Shown piece by piece: positions 1 to 12,541 of a DNA stretch of 64,000 nucleotides; position 1 is the first letter of the stretch; each line of letters starts with the position of its first letter. This stretch comes from Amoebophrya sp. A120 (taxonomy: Eukaryota; Sar; Dinophyceae; Syndiniales; Amoebophryaceae). A program made the translations under genes and the position numbers. The notes beneath the pieces are model-generated. The model ran no database searches. It saw nothing but the letters and a program-made list of their open reading frames with translations, and was not told the origin of the DNA. Location of the stretch: assembly GCA_905178155.1 (NCBI GenBank), contig CAJINV010000007.1, forward strand, positions 3,986,265 through 4,050,264, written 5' to 3'.

Positions 1-3000
1 GGTCGGGACGTTTTTCCTCAGGATACGACTCCGCAGCTTTGGCGTCTGCCGGCCTTCCCGCTGATACGACTACTCCGTGTTGCACTGTCTACACCGGTGC
101 CGCGTTCCGCGGAGTTGCTTTTGGTAGTGGTAGTAGTTGGAAAGTTCACTATAGCCATTTGATTCACATGGACCCTGCCTCGACGGGCGCCTGGGACGTG
201 ACGCCGATCCCCTACGGCGGATGGATGGATGAAACCGACAATACCCACGACCACTACGGCCCCTGTGCTGTGCTTGGCGCCACGGGCACGCTTTTCACCG
301 CCACCGGCGGCACGTACGACAACACCGTGGACCCCTGCGCTAAGCTGGCTGCGGAGAAAGGAAAGACGGGCTTCCTCATTGGGAACCACGACGACCCCTC
401 TTCTCCGTGCTGTACACTGTATGCGGAGACCCAAGGGGACATGCGGTGGGGAGAAGAGGCGATGCCCACTGGAGGGAGTGGGGTCGCTTTTTTCTACCGC
501 GTGTACAAATTGAACGGCCCGTCGCTGCTTACGGGCGCGAACCGCGTGCCTGCGGGGCTGGTGCCGCTGGCGGAGGCCGACGTCCGCCGGTTGATGGCCA
601 CGCAGAGCTCGACCTTCACGGACCCTTTTTCCGGCAATATCTGCACCGCGACGAACCCATTGCGCCGCCCGTACAATGACGTTGTGCCGGTAGACTTATT
701 TTCGTCGAAGCAGTACTGTGCGGTAACTGGGGCAGCTGCGTCCACAAATACGTTAGGGAAAACTGTCCCCACTACCGCGGTTTTCCCCAAAGAGAAAATT
801 TTTTTTTCGATCCAAGGGCGACCAGAATGAGCCCTGCATAGCCGACCTACTCCGCGAACAGCCGAGACGCGAAGCCAGGTCCTCCCGGTGGGCTGCTTTA
901 TGGAATGAAAGAAATTAATTAGCTAGTGGCGCGCATTAACTATATTTGCAGATCTTGCATCAATATTTATTTCATTTGAGAAAGGCCTTCACGCTCCGGC
1001 TTCCGGGCCCAGCTTGTCGACCATCCCCTCGGGCAGACCAGCATGGCGACGGTCTCCGGGTCCGATCTCCATGAACCTCGTGTAGAACTGTTACCGCGGA
1101 CGAGGTAACAGAGCAGCAGTATCTTCTCCAGCAACGTGTCCGCGATCAAGCAGGCCCAGGTGATGCAGTTAAGCTTCGCCGCCGTACCGCAAACCCGGAA
1201 AAAGCCGACATAACTACAAACATGAATGCAAATTAATCTGTCAAAAAATAATGCTTTAGTTTTTGTGCGCCACTAGCACTAGCTAATTAACTTTTTTTAA
1301 CTTGCATATCAACCTCGGGGATTATCCTCCTAGGAGAGCCGCAGGTGGATGCCGTCCGGGCAGGTTGCGAAGCCGGGCATCGTGGGGCTGCGCCAGTGCG
1401 TGAAAATTTTTTCTCTTTGGGGAAAACCGGGGTAGTGGGGACAGTTTTCCCTAACGTAACAAATAAACCATGGTGGCAGGTGGAATTTTCGGACGGCAGA
1501 CCGCGGCTCTTGGCGGGATTCCTCTGGTTCCGCCACTTCACAAACCTTGACGCCGAGTTCTCGGAGACCGCGGACGCCATGAAGAACGCTGCCGTGTACG
1601 TCAACGGCGTCCAGGTTGCCACGGTCACGACGGTGGACGCCGCCGCCACCCGGGGGCAATGGGTCAACTTCGACCCGCCAGTGTATGGTTCGAAAGTGCG
1701 CTTGGTGGCGGGGAGCGGCTCGACTGGCCGCCTCCGCTTTTGCGGGTTTCACTTGTACCTGAGCGCCGACGCCAGCCTTGCTAGCACCGCATCGCTGCAG
1801 CTGAGTGCTGTTTTGTTGTTATTGTTTCTTTTGGGTCTGAGCCAGGATACGGCCACATCAACGACGGACCCAAGGAATGTCAGCGGGTTCCGCGCCCTTC
1901 CACGCAACGTAGCCGCGGTGGACTTTGCCGCGCCGGCCTTCTATGGCCCCTGCCCCAACCAGGTGGAGAATCACCGGCTTCTGCCGACGAAGGAAGCGGA
2001 CTTCGATGGCTCTGCGGCCAGCTGTGCGGCCAAGTGCTTAGCCCTGGACGACTGTTCTTTGTTTTCCCTGCTGCTACAAGAGCACCCCCACCGTCCTGCG
2101 GTGATGACAACCCTGCTCGGACCGATCGAGCGAAGCCACGCGTTTAGGTACCAACGCGACGGCGCCGAGTGCTGCAAACTGGAGCCCGGGGACGCGGGCT
2201 GGCAAACGAACGCGCCAACAGGCCTCGCGCCCTTCTCGCTGCATGCCTTTCCGAGCCGGACGACCCCCGTCTGCCCCGCTTTTAGAGCCGGCGGCTGCCA
2301 TGACAAAACAAGTTTGAAGATCTCCGAGACGAACACGAACCGAGAAACAGCGGCGACGTGCGACACCACGTGTCGCAGTCTCACCGACTGCGTTGCGTTC
2401 ATCCACGAGGAGACTATGCAGCAGGACAACAAAAACTGCGAATTTTTTCGGACCGGGTGCACCTCTATGAGCTTGACGTCCGATGGTGCCTGGAAGACTC
2501 AGCAGGTTTTCACGCTGGCCCGCAACGAAGCCGAGTGTCTGGATACGCGGGAGGTGCCTCGCATCGCACACTGTCCGAAAAAGCACAATGGTCATTGCTC
2601 CGTTGACTCGAGCGTTTCCAGCAACAACGTGGACAAGCAGGCTATCCAACGGTACCGCGACCGCGCCTACACGAAAGACGAGTGCCGATACCTGTGTAGT
2701 GTGTCCTCCTACGAAGGAGCTAGCTACACTGTGAACACGAGATGCACGTACTTCTATGTGGGCAAGCCAGACGGCTCCTATCCCGGGTTTTGCGACCTCT
2801 TTCGAGGGACCTGCACCGAGGCCAGCAGTGGGGCAGCCGATTGGGAGGGCTTCTCCATGAGCGAGTGCACGGTACGAGGGCTGCAGCTCGCCACGACTCC
2901 ACCTGACCACGTGGGCGAGGAGAGTTGGGTGGGCCACCGCCTGTATCGGTATCCCGACACGCGGCTGCAATTTCGCGTGAACGGCAGTCCGCCACTGCTC

Positions 3001-6000
3001 GTCAGCGAACTCGACTTGCAGAACACGCCCAACTGCGAAGGCCCGGTGGGGGACCATCACTATTACTTTCAGTGCAGCGGCTACCTTCCCTTCGACGCGG
3101 ACGCCGCGGGCTCTGTGGGAAGTCCGAGCGGGCATCGCCTGATTCGGTACGAGATCACCGGGCGCGAACAGGGGCAGACGGGGAAAGACCTCGGGGGCGA
3201 GGTTTTCTTCCGGTCCATGGAAATCCGGTTCCGTCTGGCCAAAACGGATCTGGGGAGCGACGCGTTCGTTTTCCTCGAGCGGGCGGATGGCGTGCGGTAC
3301 GATGTTTTTCTGGATTCGTCAACGAAATCCCTTCGGACCACGGACACTAGTACCGGCACCGCGGTCGATCCACCGTGGGGTGACTGTGGCACCGGCGACG
3401 CCACGTGCGTGACGCATGCGGCAAGCGGCGTCGCCTTGTCACACGCGAACACGGACTACCTGTTGCGCGTTTCGGTAGATGAGGCGTCGCCTCTTAAACT
3501 CCGGGTAACGCTGAACGGACTGTATACCGTGTACGGGCCCTATTTGTCCAAAGACATCGAGCTCCAACTGGGGGCGAAGAGGATCGTGGCAGTCGGGCTG
3601 GCGCCGGGGAGGAATCGGGTGCAGGTTCTCACCCTGCCGCGGGATTTATTGTCATCGACAGCCTACACTACGACGACGTCCACCAGCACGTCGTCGACAA
3701 CGACACTTCCGACGCCGAAACCGTCCGACGCGGCTTTTCTGACCCCACCGGAGGACTTGAAATTGGTGCCCACCCCGGTGAACCAGCACCCCTCTGCCCT
3801 CCAGCTGCGCACGCCCGGCTTCTTCGTGCGGGTGCTGCCGAAGAAGTACGCCCCTGCTGCGCCGTCGGGTGGGAGTGGGGAGTGGGGAATGTACGGCCAG
3901 GACTCGGATTGTTCGGACCTGCTCAGTGGCGGCCCAGTCGCGGGGACCCTGCACTCCGGGTCCGAGACGTGGGACGGATCTCTCAACACCTGCGCAGCCG
4001 CAACCTCTCAGGTCGGCGGCCACTTTTTTGCGGTGCCGAGCATGCAGAAAACCTCCTCGTCCTCGTACACGAACACCAAAAAGTGTTGCGTCATCTACAA
4101 GGACGTTGAAATGGAATATGCGGACACAGACGACGCTAACTATGACTACATCTCCTACCGCCTGGAGGGACCGAACTCGGGCACTTGGGACCTTGGGTTT
4201 TTCGCATCTGCCAACTGCGGCATTCTTGGAAGTGAATTCAGCTACTCCTACTATGGGCGATGCAATGCGCAGGGGGAGCCGGCGTCTATCCGGCCGTGGC
4301 AGCATGAGGCACCGGGCGAAGTGTTTGACAGAGCTACCGAAGGGGTGGAGGCGTGCGCGGCAGCGGCCTACGCATTGGGGTCCGTGACTTTCCAGGTCGG
4401 GCATCGCTCTTCTGGCACGAACTATCCAAATTGCTGTCGCATTTTTCATGGTTTCCCAAAAGACGAGGACAAGTCGTGCTCTGGGGTGTGGAGCCACCAC
4501 CTTTGGACGTACCAGCTGCACGGCAAAGCCGTCATTGTGCCGGACGGGTTCGCGCTTCAGCGGCAGCGGGCCACCGGGACTTGGGACACCTGCTCCACGC
4601 ACGCCCCGGGCGTGTTGCGTCCCGTGACCTACGCCGTGGTGCCCAGGATTACTGCGGCACCGTCTGAGGTGACGCCGGGACATCCAGAGCCAGGCGTCGT
4701 TGTTTCCGGCGTCGTTGTTTCCGGCGACGAAACTGATGTCGCATCCAACCTTATTGACGGAGACTTCACTACTCAGGTCAAGCATGCCATCGATCCAAGG
4801 GGGGTGATGTATGCACAAATTGATCTTGGCACACTTCTGCCGGGCGGTGAGTCCGGCGGCGCGCCGGTGAATTCGCTTTCGCTCATTTCCGAGGTCGCCA
4901 TCACCGTAAACCATCCGTGTGTTGCATTTACATTTGGGGCCGCAGGTACGACCACCTGTCAATCTAATTATGAGAGTGACCCGGCTGCCTTGCTGTACGT
5001 CGCCGTTGCAAACGACACTTGCGTTGGGCAAAGCGACGGCTGCGCCGCCCAGCTGGCCGACGAGGACAAGACGGTCGTTTGCGAAGCGCTGCAATTTGCT
5101 CCGTATCCACTCACGCACCGTTCCCGGTTTTTTAGAGAGGTGGCGCCGGACATGGCAGAGTTTTACGTGCGCTGCCCCGCCCCATTTTATCCCGCCCGGT
5201 TCGCCACCCTCTTCGTGAAAAACGCGATTGACTTCCGGCTCCGAGAGGCCGTGGTGCGGGGGTATGGTCCGTCCGCACTCCTGCGCGACGTGAACGCGAA
5301 GCGGGCCCAGAAAATGTGGGTCGAGTTTGCTGACGGTTCGGAGCGGCGCATCTCCCGCATCGACTTCTGGAACAAGCCCCACATAGATTGGCAGCGGGCC
5401 GCGGACTTGTATCTGGACGACCAACTTATTGGCGGCTTCGAACCAATCGCCGCGTACTACGCGCCTGGCCACCCCGGGCCGCTGCCCGTTCTGGCAACCA
5501 ACCTTACCGGTGCCGAGCATCCTGGAAACGACCCGCCAGGCTCCCTGTCGCAGTTCTACGCCCACGTGTCCCAGCCGGGCCGGATGGTCCGAGTGTCTCT
5601 CGCGGCGCACAAGAGCCGCCTCACCAAGCAGATCCGGATTCAGGTTGATGCGTCGGCGCGGATCCGTACGTGGCAGACGCGAAGCAGCGTGCAGCTGGGC
5701 GCCATCACGCTCTGCGGGATGGAGGTCTACGCGGCGACCACGACAACTACGACCTATCAAATACAAACATGTCTGGGTCTGGAAGAATCCACCACTTGTT
5801 TGTCATGCATCTTTTTCGAACACGACAAGAATGGTCTCTCTCTCTCGTGCACACAAAAGCATTACAGGTTTTGCGCTGGCCTTTTTATGGTTCTCGCGCA
5901 CGAGAAATTCCGTATTTGCGTAGCAAGAAGATTGCGTAGCAAGAAGAAGGCAGCTCTTGGTGCTCATGCAATACAAGTCTTTGCCTTTTCAAGAATCTGC

Positions 6001-9000
6001 ATGACACGTTTCAATTCTTCCAGACCCAGACATATTTGCACTGCATGCGACCACTTCTAGCACCACCGGCGGGGCGAGTTCTTTGATCGCGTTGTCGGAG
6101 AGGCGGCGGCACTTCTACGGCGCGGTAGACATTACCCCGACCGACGAAGCGCAAGCCTTGGCGTCGAGCGAAGACATGCAGATCGAAAGCTTTGCCAAAC
6201 ACCTCATCGATAATGATTTAATGACGTGGGCTCACACGGACGATATGAATAATCGCGCGCAGCGCTGTCCGTGGTATCAAATCGACCTTGGCGAAGTCAT
6301 GAGCGTCCGCGAACTCGAGCTGGTCTTTTACATGCCGCAGTACCCTGAACTCAAAGATCTGCGGCGGCTGTTTTATGTGGTTGCGCAAAACAGTGCGTCC
6401 GACGCTGAGTGGGACATTCGGAATACCGACCTTGACCGGTATCCAGAGGGGAGTGTGCAAAACGATGAGGGCTTTAGGGCGCTGGTTTTGCCCCCCAACC
6501 TGGGACGGTCCACCTCCGGTCTGTGCGTTACTCAGCCGAGCGGCCACTGCCTGGCGACCGCGGGAATCACGACCCCAGCCTGCCCGAAGCCGCACGAGTT
6601 TCACGTCTGTAGGAGGATTCGACACACCACGACCTTTTTCGGGGACGGGTTTCGAAACAACTTCGTCCCGTGGACGCACTCGAATGGGAATCTGTATCAT
6701 AATGTTACCATCGACTGCGCTGGGCGGCCGGGGCAATTTGCCGTCATCGAGCTTCCGGGTGCACCCGCGGATAAAAAGCGGGTGCTCCCGCGCGTTGCAG
6801 AATTTCGGGTGTTTGGTAACGTGATAACGACGACGACAACAACGACGACCACAACCACTGGGACTTGGACGGATCTCGGCGTTGCCGGGGATTTCTTGGA
6901 CCCGATTTGCGCCGCCGAGTACAGCGGCGGATGCGCCGAGTATGCGACGCTAGGGAGCGGCCAGGGGTGGGCGTACCCGACCGCAGTGGGTACCGGGTGG
7001 CGAGGCTGTGACGCCCTGTGTCGCGCCTCCACTGCCGGCACGGGGTCCATCGCGTCGGATTGCTGGGGCTACGGTATCCAGCTCAGCAACGGAGAATGTT
7101 ACATGATGGCCGCCGGCTGCACCGGCAGTTTTCACAGTGTCAAAAACTGGAGAATGTACAGCTTGACGAGAAACAAGGCCTCCTGCATAGAGGCCGCCAA
7201 AGTGCCCGCGGTCGATCCCAGCCGGTGCGCGGTTACGTACGCCGGCCACTGTGTTCCCGGGGGGGCTTACGCGTCGGAACCCCTCTACAAGGAAGCGGCA
7301 GGAACCGACACCGCCGCTACCATCGTCATCAGCTTGTATGAGGACCGGGCGTACAATCTGAACGAGTGCCGCTACTTGTGTGCGAACACGGACGGGTGCG
7401 TGTCGTTCTTTCTGCAAAAAGCCGTCACGAACTCGGTGCGATTTTGCTACTTGATGCGAGCGGGGTGCGGGACGAGCACAACCGACACTAGTTGGGAAGG
7501 ATACGACATCAGCAGTTGTGCGCTAGAGGCGTCGACCAGCACCACGACAACTACAACAACCACGACCACGCCCGCAAAGGAGCGTCTTCTTCTCGATTGC
7601 GGGGTCAGCCCCGCGGAAGCGGCAGCGGCCATCGAGAGCGCCGGCGCGGCGACCGTGGAAATTTTTCGGCGCCGGGGCCTGCACGTGACGACGGTTGGGG
7701 GCAGCCAGTTCGACGGCGAGGTCCCCGTCGAGTTTGCGGACGACGCGGGCCGGTTCGGCAGCTGCGTGTTGATGGCCCCCTTGGCCGAGTTGGGTATCAC
7801 GCTCGACTGGGAGGCCCAGCGCTGGGGGTACCCCAAGGGCGGCGTGCTGGTGCAGGCGTTTCGGCCCCCGGATTTTCAGACCCCTGTAGCCGCCATGGAC
7901 TGGCTGGAGTACGCCCCAGCGGGGGCCCGCCGCGTGAACAAGTACAATGTTTTATTACAATGAAAAATGCCCCCGCCCCGGAACTCGTAAGTTCTCGTGC
8001 AAAGTTTCCAAAGGAAAGCTTTTTGATTTTGGCGTGCATGAAAGGACTACGAGCCTTTCTGATGGAGAATCTTCTGGATTCGCAAGGTATCTTTTGCATA
8101 TACAGATCCGCTTGCCATTGGGCTCCTTTCCAAAACAGGTTTGAGCTACTCAGCATGGAAAATTTGTGATACTGATATATCTATGCAATAGCAAGACGGG
8201 GAGTGTTTCCATTGGAAAGGTTTGCAATACAAATGGCCGCAAGTTCTGTGGTGGGGGCATTGTTCACTGTAATATGTTTCGCGCCACGTTTTTACGGCGG
8301 ACGGCAAAGCGGTTGTGACCGGGAACCGCACCTGTAGTGCCGCGGCTTCGGCGGGGGAGCAAGAAAAGTGCGCCGCGGTGATATGGCAGGGTCAGGCTGG
8401 AAATGAATCAAAAAAGTTGAAATAATTTACGACGGTGCGGGTCGGAACAAGCACCCACCGCCGATGTCTAAGCGGCGCATGACAATAAATTTTTGCAGCA
8501 ACGAAACCCAACTCGCCGCCCTGTTCGGGCAAAAATAAGAAAACCACTCTATAGTCTGTCGTGCTACTTCAGCAGCTCTATCTCTACCAACCCCAAAGAG
8601 AAAGAAACGCTTTTTTTTTAGTTGCAATCGCTCTCCCGTGCCTGCGTTCTCGTACAGGCGACGTTGTTCGCCTTTGCATTTCATATTTATGCAGTGTAAA
8701 GAACCTAAACCACTTGCATATATTTCAATTCTGCAGATTTCATGCAATGCGCTGGCTTCCATAGATGAACGCGAGTGCGTACTCGGCCGCCGGCAATGTG
8801 TACGGCTGGGAAGTGAACATGCCGGTGCCGGAACGCAAGGACAGCACGAAAGCGCGCCAGCTCCTCCTCCGTTTGCGCCTTGGGGACGTACTCACGTTTT
8901 CGTACCGCCTGGGCAGCGGGGGCGGGCACCAGCTCAGCATCCACGACCTGGCGGTCACCGCGAAGTATCACGTGGCCGCGACCTTGACCGAGCGGGCGGA

Positions 9001-12000
9001 GGACCGGGCGACCTTTCCCTGGGTATTCCAGGACCGGTTTGAGTCCTGCGACGTCACCTGCCGGGACCTGGGGCGGCGGTGCATTGCAGAGGAAATGATG
9101 AAGGTGGATTCCTTGGACAAAGTGAACGAGATCCTGTTCGCGACCGCCGGCCTCAACTGCACTTCTGGTGCCGGGCGTGCGTACGCAAATACTCCGTGTC
9201 TGAATTTGGCGGCAGGATATGAAGGGATGTGCTTCTACCGGGATTCTTCGCACAGCTTGCATGCAATTGACCCAGCCGTCGGCTCGACATGTTGGGCCCA
9301 AGCCCCATATGACTCCCGCCTGACTTTGTGCTATTGCCAAAGATTGGCTGTGCCTCGCGAGGCAACGCAGGTCCAGCTTTTCAAGTCTTTCCACAAAAAT
9401 TGGGTACTGGCTGCGCGGAAAGACTCCTGCAACACCGCCTGTCTGAAGAGCGGCAACCGGGTGTGCAATAGCGAGATGCAATCACAAGTAAACACGCAAG
9501 ACCGCTTCCAGAGGGCCGTGCAACTTGCTACCGGCATCCCGGAGTTTGCCTGCCCCACGGGTCCGTTAGGACACTTGCCGGACGTTCGTCTCGCTGCGCA
9601 TACTGGCGTGCCAATGATCGGCATCGGACGAGCCAACGGAGGGCAGCACTATGGAAAGTGTTTCGTCTACTCGGGCCCGCATTCCTACAACACAGGGCAC
9701 TCCTCGCAGGGCGCCGCTACCGAGGGGGAGATATGGCGTTCTCAAATGTTACATTCTCAACTATTACATAAATTCGTAATGCAAGAATGGCAAAAGTGAA
9801 AGGAAGGGGGAAGGTTGCGCCTTTTGCATTACAGGTTTGGAGCTGATTGCAATGCTATCTAGTGCGTCGAGAGCTTGTCACGCGGAGAAGGCTTGGACTT
9901 GTGAAAAGTGACAGGGTTTTGCATGGCCAACCATGTAACAGCTGAGAGCGATCGCTTGAGAGCCCGTGATAGAGTTTTGCATGGCCAACCATGTAACGGC
10001 TGAGAGTGTATCGCTTGAGAACCCCATAGGAAAAGACCCCGGGGTACAGCAGTTGCCGGTCCAGTGCTGTCCTCGATGATTGGGGTAGACACCTCTGCTA
10101 TTGTATGCATTGCAATACGAATATATGCCTGGGCGTGGGCCTGGAAAAATGCAGATGATATGAGTTGCCCCGTTGTTTTTGGATCTGCCAGAAGGTATGG
10201 AATGCATGCAGAGCGTGGCAAGAACAGGCTCCGTGCTCGTGCCGGGGACTTGCACTCCCTGCCTTGGAGTAATTTGCATGAGAAATTCTAGCCTTTCCAC
10301 CGAGAGTGACGGAGATTAGAGCTGCGCATCGACTTCTGCTGACTATGCGCGACAGGAGGAGACGCTTCGCTTTTCCAAAATTTCTTGCATGACATCACGT
10401 TTGCTGCATCCTGCTTCCAGAGGACCCACACATAATTCATGTTCGCAATGCATATGCGGCGAGAACCTGGAAGAATCCTACCTGCGAGCGCGCAACTACC
10501 ATCGGAACCTTCTGAAGAACGAACCCTATGAAAGCACGCGGGACTGGCGCGACTCCTCGCCGGTGGTGTCACGAGGCCGCGCGTCCAAGTGGATTCTGGG
10601 GGGGGCCGGGCGGTCCTGCTACCAAACGTGTCGCGACGAGGGGCCGGGCCTCTTCTGCGACACCGACGAGCGCATGGCACTAGACGGGGACGCCCGGCTT
10701 CGTGCGGTGCTGAAGGGGCCTGATATAAACCGGCCGGACCTGTGCGACTCGTCCTGGACCGTTGTCGGAAAGCCAGACGGCGGGGTTCCTTCCGTTGACC
10801 CAACCACGAAAGAATGTTACTTCGTGTATGCATTGCAAATACGTGTCGTGGGTCGGCAAATTTGCGCTGCTCCTGATATTGGTGGCAATTATTCTCAGGC
10901 CTGCATGTACGGAATAGAATAAACAGCATGTTGACAAGTTTAGCTTGTCATGCTCTGGCTTCAGCCTTAGGAGTAGGACGAATGAATTCGCAAGAAGCTG
11001 GGGGCACATGATATCCTCAATCTTCCGGAATTAGCACGACAGAAAAAAGCTAGCGACTCTTGCTCCTCGCATTCATGAATCACGGATCTTGTTGTCTTCG
11101 AACTCATGCATGACAAAGTCCACCGGGGGACACAGACAATAACAAATTTGCAATGCATATCGTTGCAGGGAATGCAAGTGCGACGGCTGGCGAAAAGGTC
11201 TGGACAACCCCCGCAAACTGCTACGCTATTCCCAGTATCAAACTCAAGAATGTCTTTTTCTGGGTCTGGAGGAGATAAACAGATGACACTTGTTGTCGTT
11301 CAGTTTTTGCATCTACTGCAAAGTAGTGCAAAGCGATGAGGTCTGAAATTATACAAACGGAGACTGTGGTGGTGGTCAAACTCTGTCAACACGTCCTCTC
11401 CAGACCTAGTCTGCATGAGAGATGGCGCTCTCCCCCGAAGACAAAAACCGTGTTTCTTTTGCTGACCACTACGCATTCAATTTTTACAGAGATTTGATTC
11501 ATTCGCTTTACCTGTTCCAGAAATGAATCCGCATGACAGGTTCCTCGCAGCCTTCCAGAGCCGGACATATTTGTAATGCATACCCAGAGTTGCAACGTCC
11601 CCCCGGCTGCCAGTTTGCTTCTGCAGGATCCCGCGTCTCAGCGACACTTCCTACGCCGTTCCCGACCGCGCATTCCTGTTGCGCTCCAATGATCCGCACT
11701 GGGTGTTGTCGGATCCGGGGGAAACCTGCGTGGTCACCTGTGCTAAGTCCAACCGCCGCATGTGTGATCCCACGAAACAATATGCATTGCAAAAGTACCG
11801 GCATTGTACTAGTTATAAAACAAATGAAATTTTATTTTTTTAGAGAGAAACAAATTTGTCACGCTACTGCGATTAGTGCAAGCGCGATACTTTTGCAGAG
11901 GATATATAAACCGCCCTGTCGCATGTCAGCAAAGTTCTGGACGCGGTCGCCAGCGCGCTCGGGTTGATATCGAATGTAAACATATCTGGTCGGGGCGAGT

Positions 12001-12541
12001 GGTCATGTGTGTCATGCATCTTTTGCATGATCACACAATTTGCTTGGAATGCGCCCAAAAGCATTTCCAGGCTTTGCGGGCGAGGCTTTGAGATGTCTTC
12101 TATCCCGGATTAGCAGCTTGCTCTTTGCGTGGCAAGAAATGGAAACATTGTGGCGCTCAACATGCAAGATTTCGATTATAGATTTTTGCGTGGTCTGGAC
12201 TTAGCATCTACTCAGGTTAACATCCTTTCAGACCAAGACGCATTTACGTACAAACTTAAGTCATTCTCTTCCTTGTCCTGTGCCACGGTCTTGCTTGTTC
12301 CACCAGACAAAACGCCAGAGATATTTGAAGTGCATAGCTTACCTCAGTTGACAATCGCAACCAGTACAGCAGCAACGCAGACGGCGTCCCCAGCATTGAG
12401 CTGCGCCACGGCAACGTGAAATCTTTCAATTCTTCAGCGCAGGAGACACACAGCAAGTGCGCTTTGGTGCAAGACGCCTTCCACGCCCCAGTGTGCTACT
12501 GTCGCGACCCCGACGCCCCGGACTGGGACTTCGCGGTATGA
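1..12541 (+). CDS. Giant multidomain surface/secreted adhesion-like protein, 5' end outside window
   Basis: The frame is open from the first bases, so the start lies upstream. Exons: <1-748, 1464-5754, 6053-7942, about 8288-8381, 8769-9731, 10034-10103, 10460-10826, 11165-11235, 11588-11780, 11910-11967, 12342-12541 (TGA). The introns are introner elements, and frame is kept at every junction I could resolve. Modules seen, by nucleotide: a CC-containing repeat (about 325-530, 3895-4190, 4200-4530); discoidin/F5-8C-like domains (about 1474-1762, 4690-5735, 6170-6820; motifs WWQVEF, WYQIDLGE); PAN/apple-like Cys segments (about 1930-2870, 6895-7520); a LamG-like stretch (about 3060-3640); Thr-rich linkers (about 3660, 5740, 6830, 7540); and a C-terminal repeated module (W...SCxxxC...C...CYCR) from 9020 on. 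A hydrophobic LLLLFLLGL run lies near 1810. Cys and Thr content suggests an extracellular protein binding glycans or proteins; that is inference. The junction near 7942/8288 is not exact, and the true 3' end could lie further on. Confidence 0.8.
749..1458. mobile_element. Introner element A1 (710 bp) with nested inverted repeat
   Basis: Flanked by exact 5-bp direct repeats ACAAA (744-748 and 1459-1463). The outer terminal inverted repeat is about 58 bp (749-806 against 1401-1458), starting TACGTTAGGG and ending CCCTAACGTA. A second inverted repeat is nested inside (about 910-935 against 1265-1293, containing AATTAGCTAGTGG). Removal joins S-T-N to K-P-W-W-Q in frame and completes a discoidin-like motif. 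Confidence 0.9.
5755..6047. mobile_element. Introner element A2 (TCTGGGTCTGG family)
   Basis: Exact 5-bp direct repeat CGACC (5750-5754 and 6048-6052). The arms share ATGTCTGGGTCTGGAAGAAT and its complement. Internal TTTGTCATGC and GCATGACA words are present. Removal joins the two halves of a Thr-rich linker in frame. Confidence 0.9.
7943..8283. mobile_element. Introner element A3 (ends approximate)
   Basis: Inverted arms: TTATTACAATGAAAAATGCC near 7953-7975 and the complement of ATATTACAGTGAACAATGCC near 8250-8275. The flanking repeat is not clear (ACAAG against about CCACG). Exon frames on both sides agree if AAG (7940-7942) joins a codon boundary at 8288. Confidence 0.65.
8382..8763. mobile_element. 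Introner element A4 (GTCAGGTTTGAAATC family, diverged)
   Basis: Begins TATGGCAGGGTCAGG and ends CTTCCATA. Flanks GGTGA (8377-8381) and GATGA (8764-8768) differ at one base. The left arm (GTCAGG...AAGTTGAAATAATTT) matches elements in the ABC gene at 18292 and 31978. Frame is conserved across the junction (A|AC GCG). Confidence 0.75.
9732..10028. mobile_element. Introner element A5 (TATGGCGTTCTCAAA family) with duplicated right arm
   Basis: Starts TATGGCGTTCTCAAATG and ends CTTGAGAACCCCATA. Flanks GGAGA (9727-9731) and GGAAA (10029-10033). The right arm is present twice in tandem (about 9921-9970 and 9978-10028, each containing GCATGGCCAACCATGTAAC). Same family as the first intron of the ABC gene. 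Confidence 0.8.
10104..10454. mobile_element. Introner element A6
   Basis: Perfect 10-bp ends TATGCATTGC / GCAATGCATA; further in, arms resemble the TCTGGGTCTGG family. Flanking repeat is weak (TG only). Removal joins a CYC motif to GENLEE in frame. Confidence 0.75.
10827..11159. mobile_element. Introner element A7
   Basis: Ends TATGCATTGCAAA / TTTGCAATGCATA (13 bp perfect). Flanks TCGTG (10822-10826) and TCGTT (11160-11164). Exon frame preserved (GTG|GCA). Confidence 0.8.
11236..11582. mobile_element. Introner element A8 (TCTGGGTCTGG family)
   Basis: Exact direct repeat CCCAG (11231-11235 and 11583-11587). Starts TATCAAACTCAAGAATGTC, with TCTGGGTCTGG in the left arm; right end is GGACATATTTGTAATGCATA. 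Frame preserved (AG|A GTT). Confidence 0.85.
11781..11904. mobile_element. Introner element A9 (GCAAAAGTATCG family)
   Basis: Starts TATGCATTGCAAAAGTACCG; the right arm CGCGATACTTTTGCAGAGGA is its inverted counterpart. Flanks AACAA and TATAA agree at 3 of 5 bases. Frame resumes at 11910. Confidence 0.75.
11968..12336. mobile_element. Introner element A10 (TCTGGGTCTGG family, diverged)
   Basis: Starts TATCGAATGTAAACATATC and ends GATATTTGAAGTGCATA. Flanks GTTGA and GCTTA are a degenerate repeat. This boundary choice keeps the CYCR-module frame open (A|CC TCA). Confidence 0.6.

Noticed and set aside
3652-5766. 704-codon antisense frame
   Set aside because: It lies opposite a strong coding exon with recognisable domains and Cys patterns on the plus strand; GC-rich coding DNA commonly leaves the antisense open.
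5755-6060. Read-through tail of the long exon to a stop at 6058-6060
   Set aside because: The tail is element sequence; inverted ends and the CGACC repeat place the exon end at 5754.
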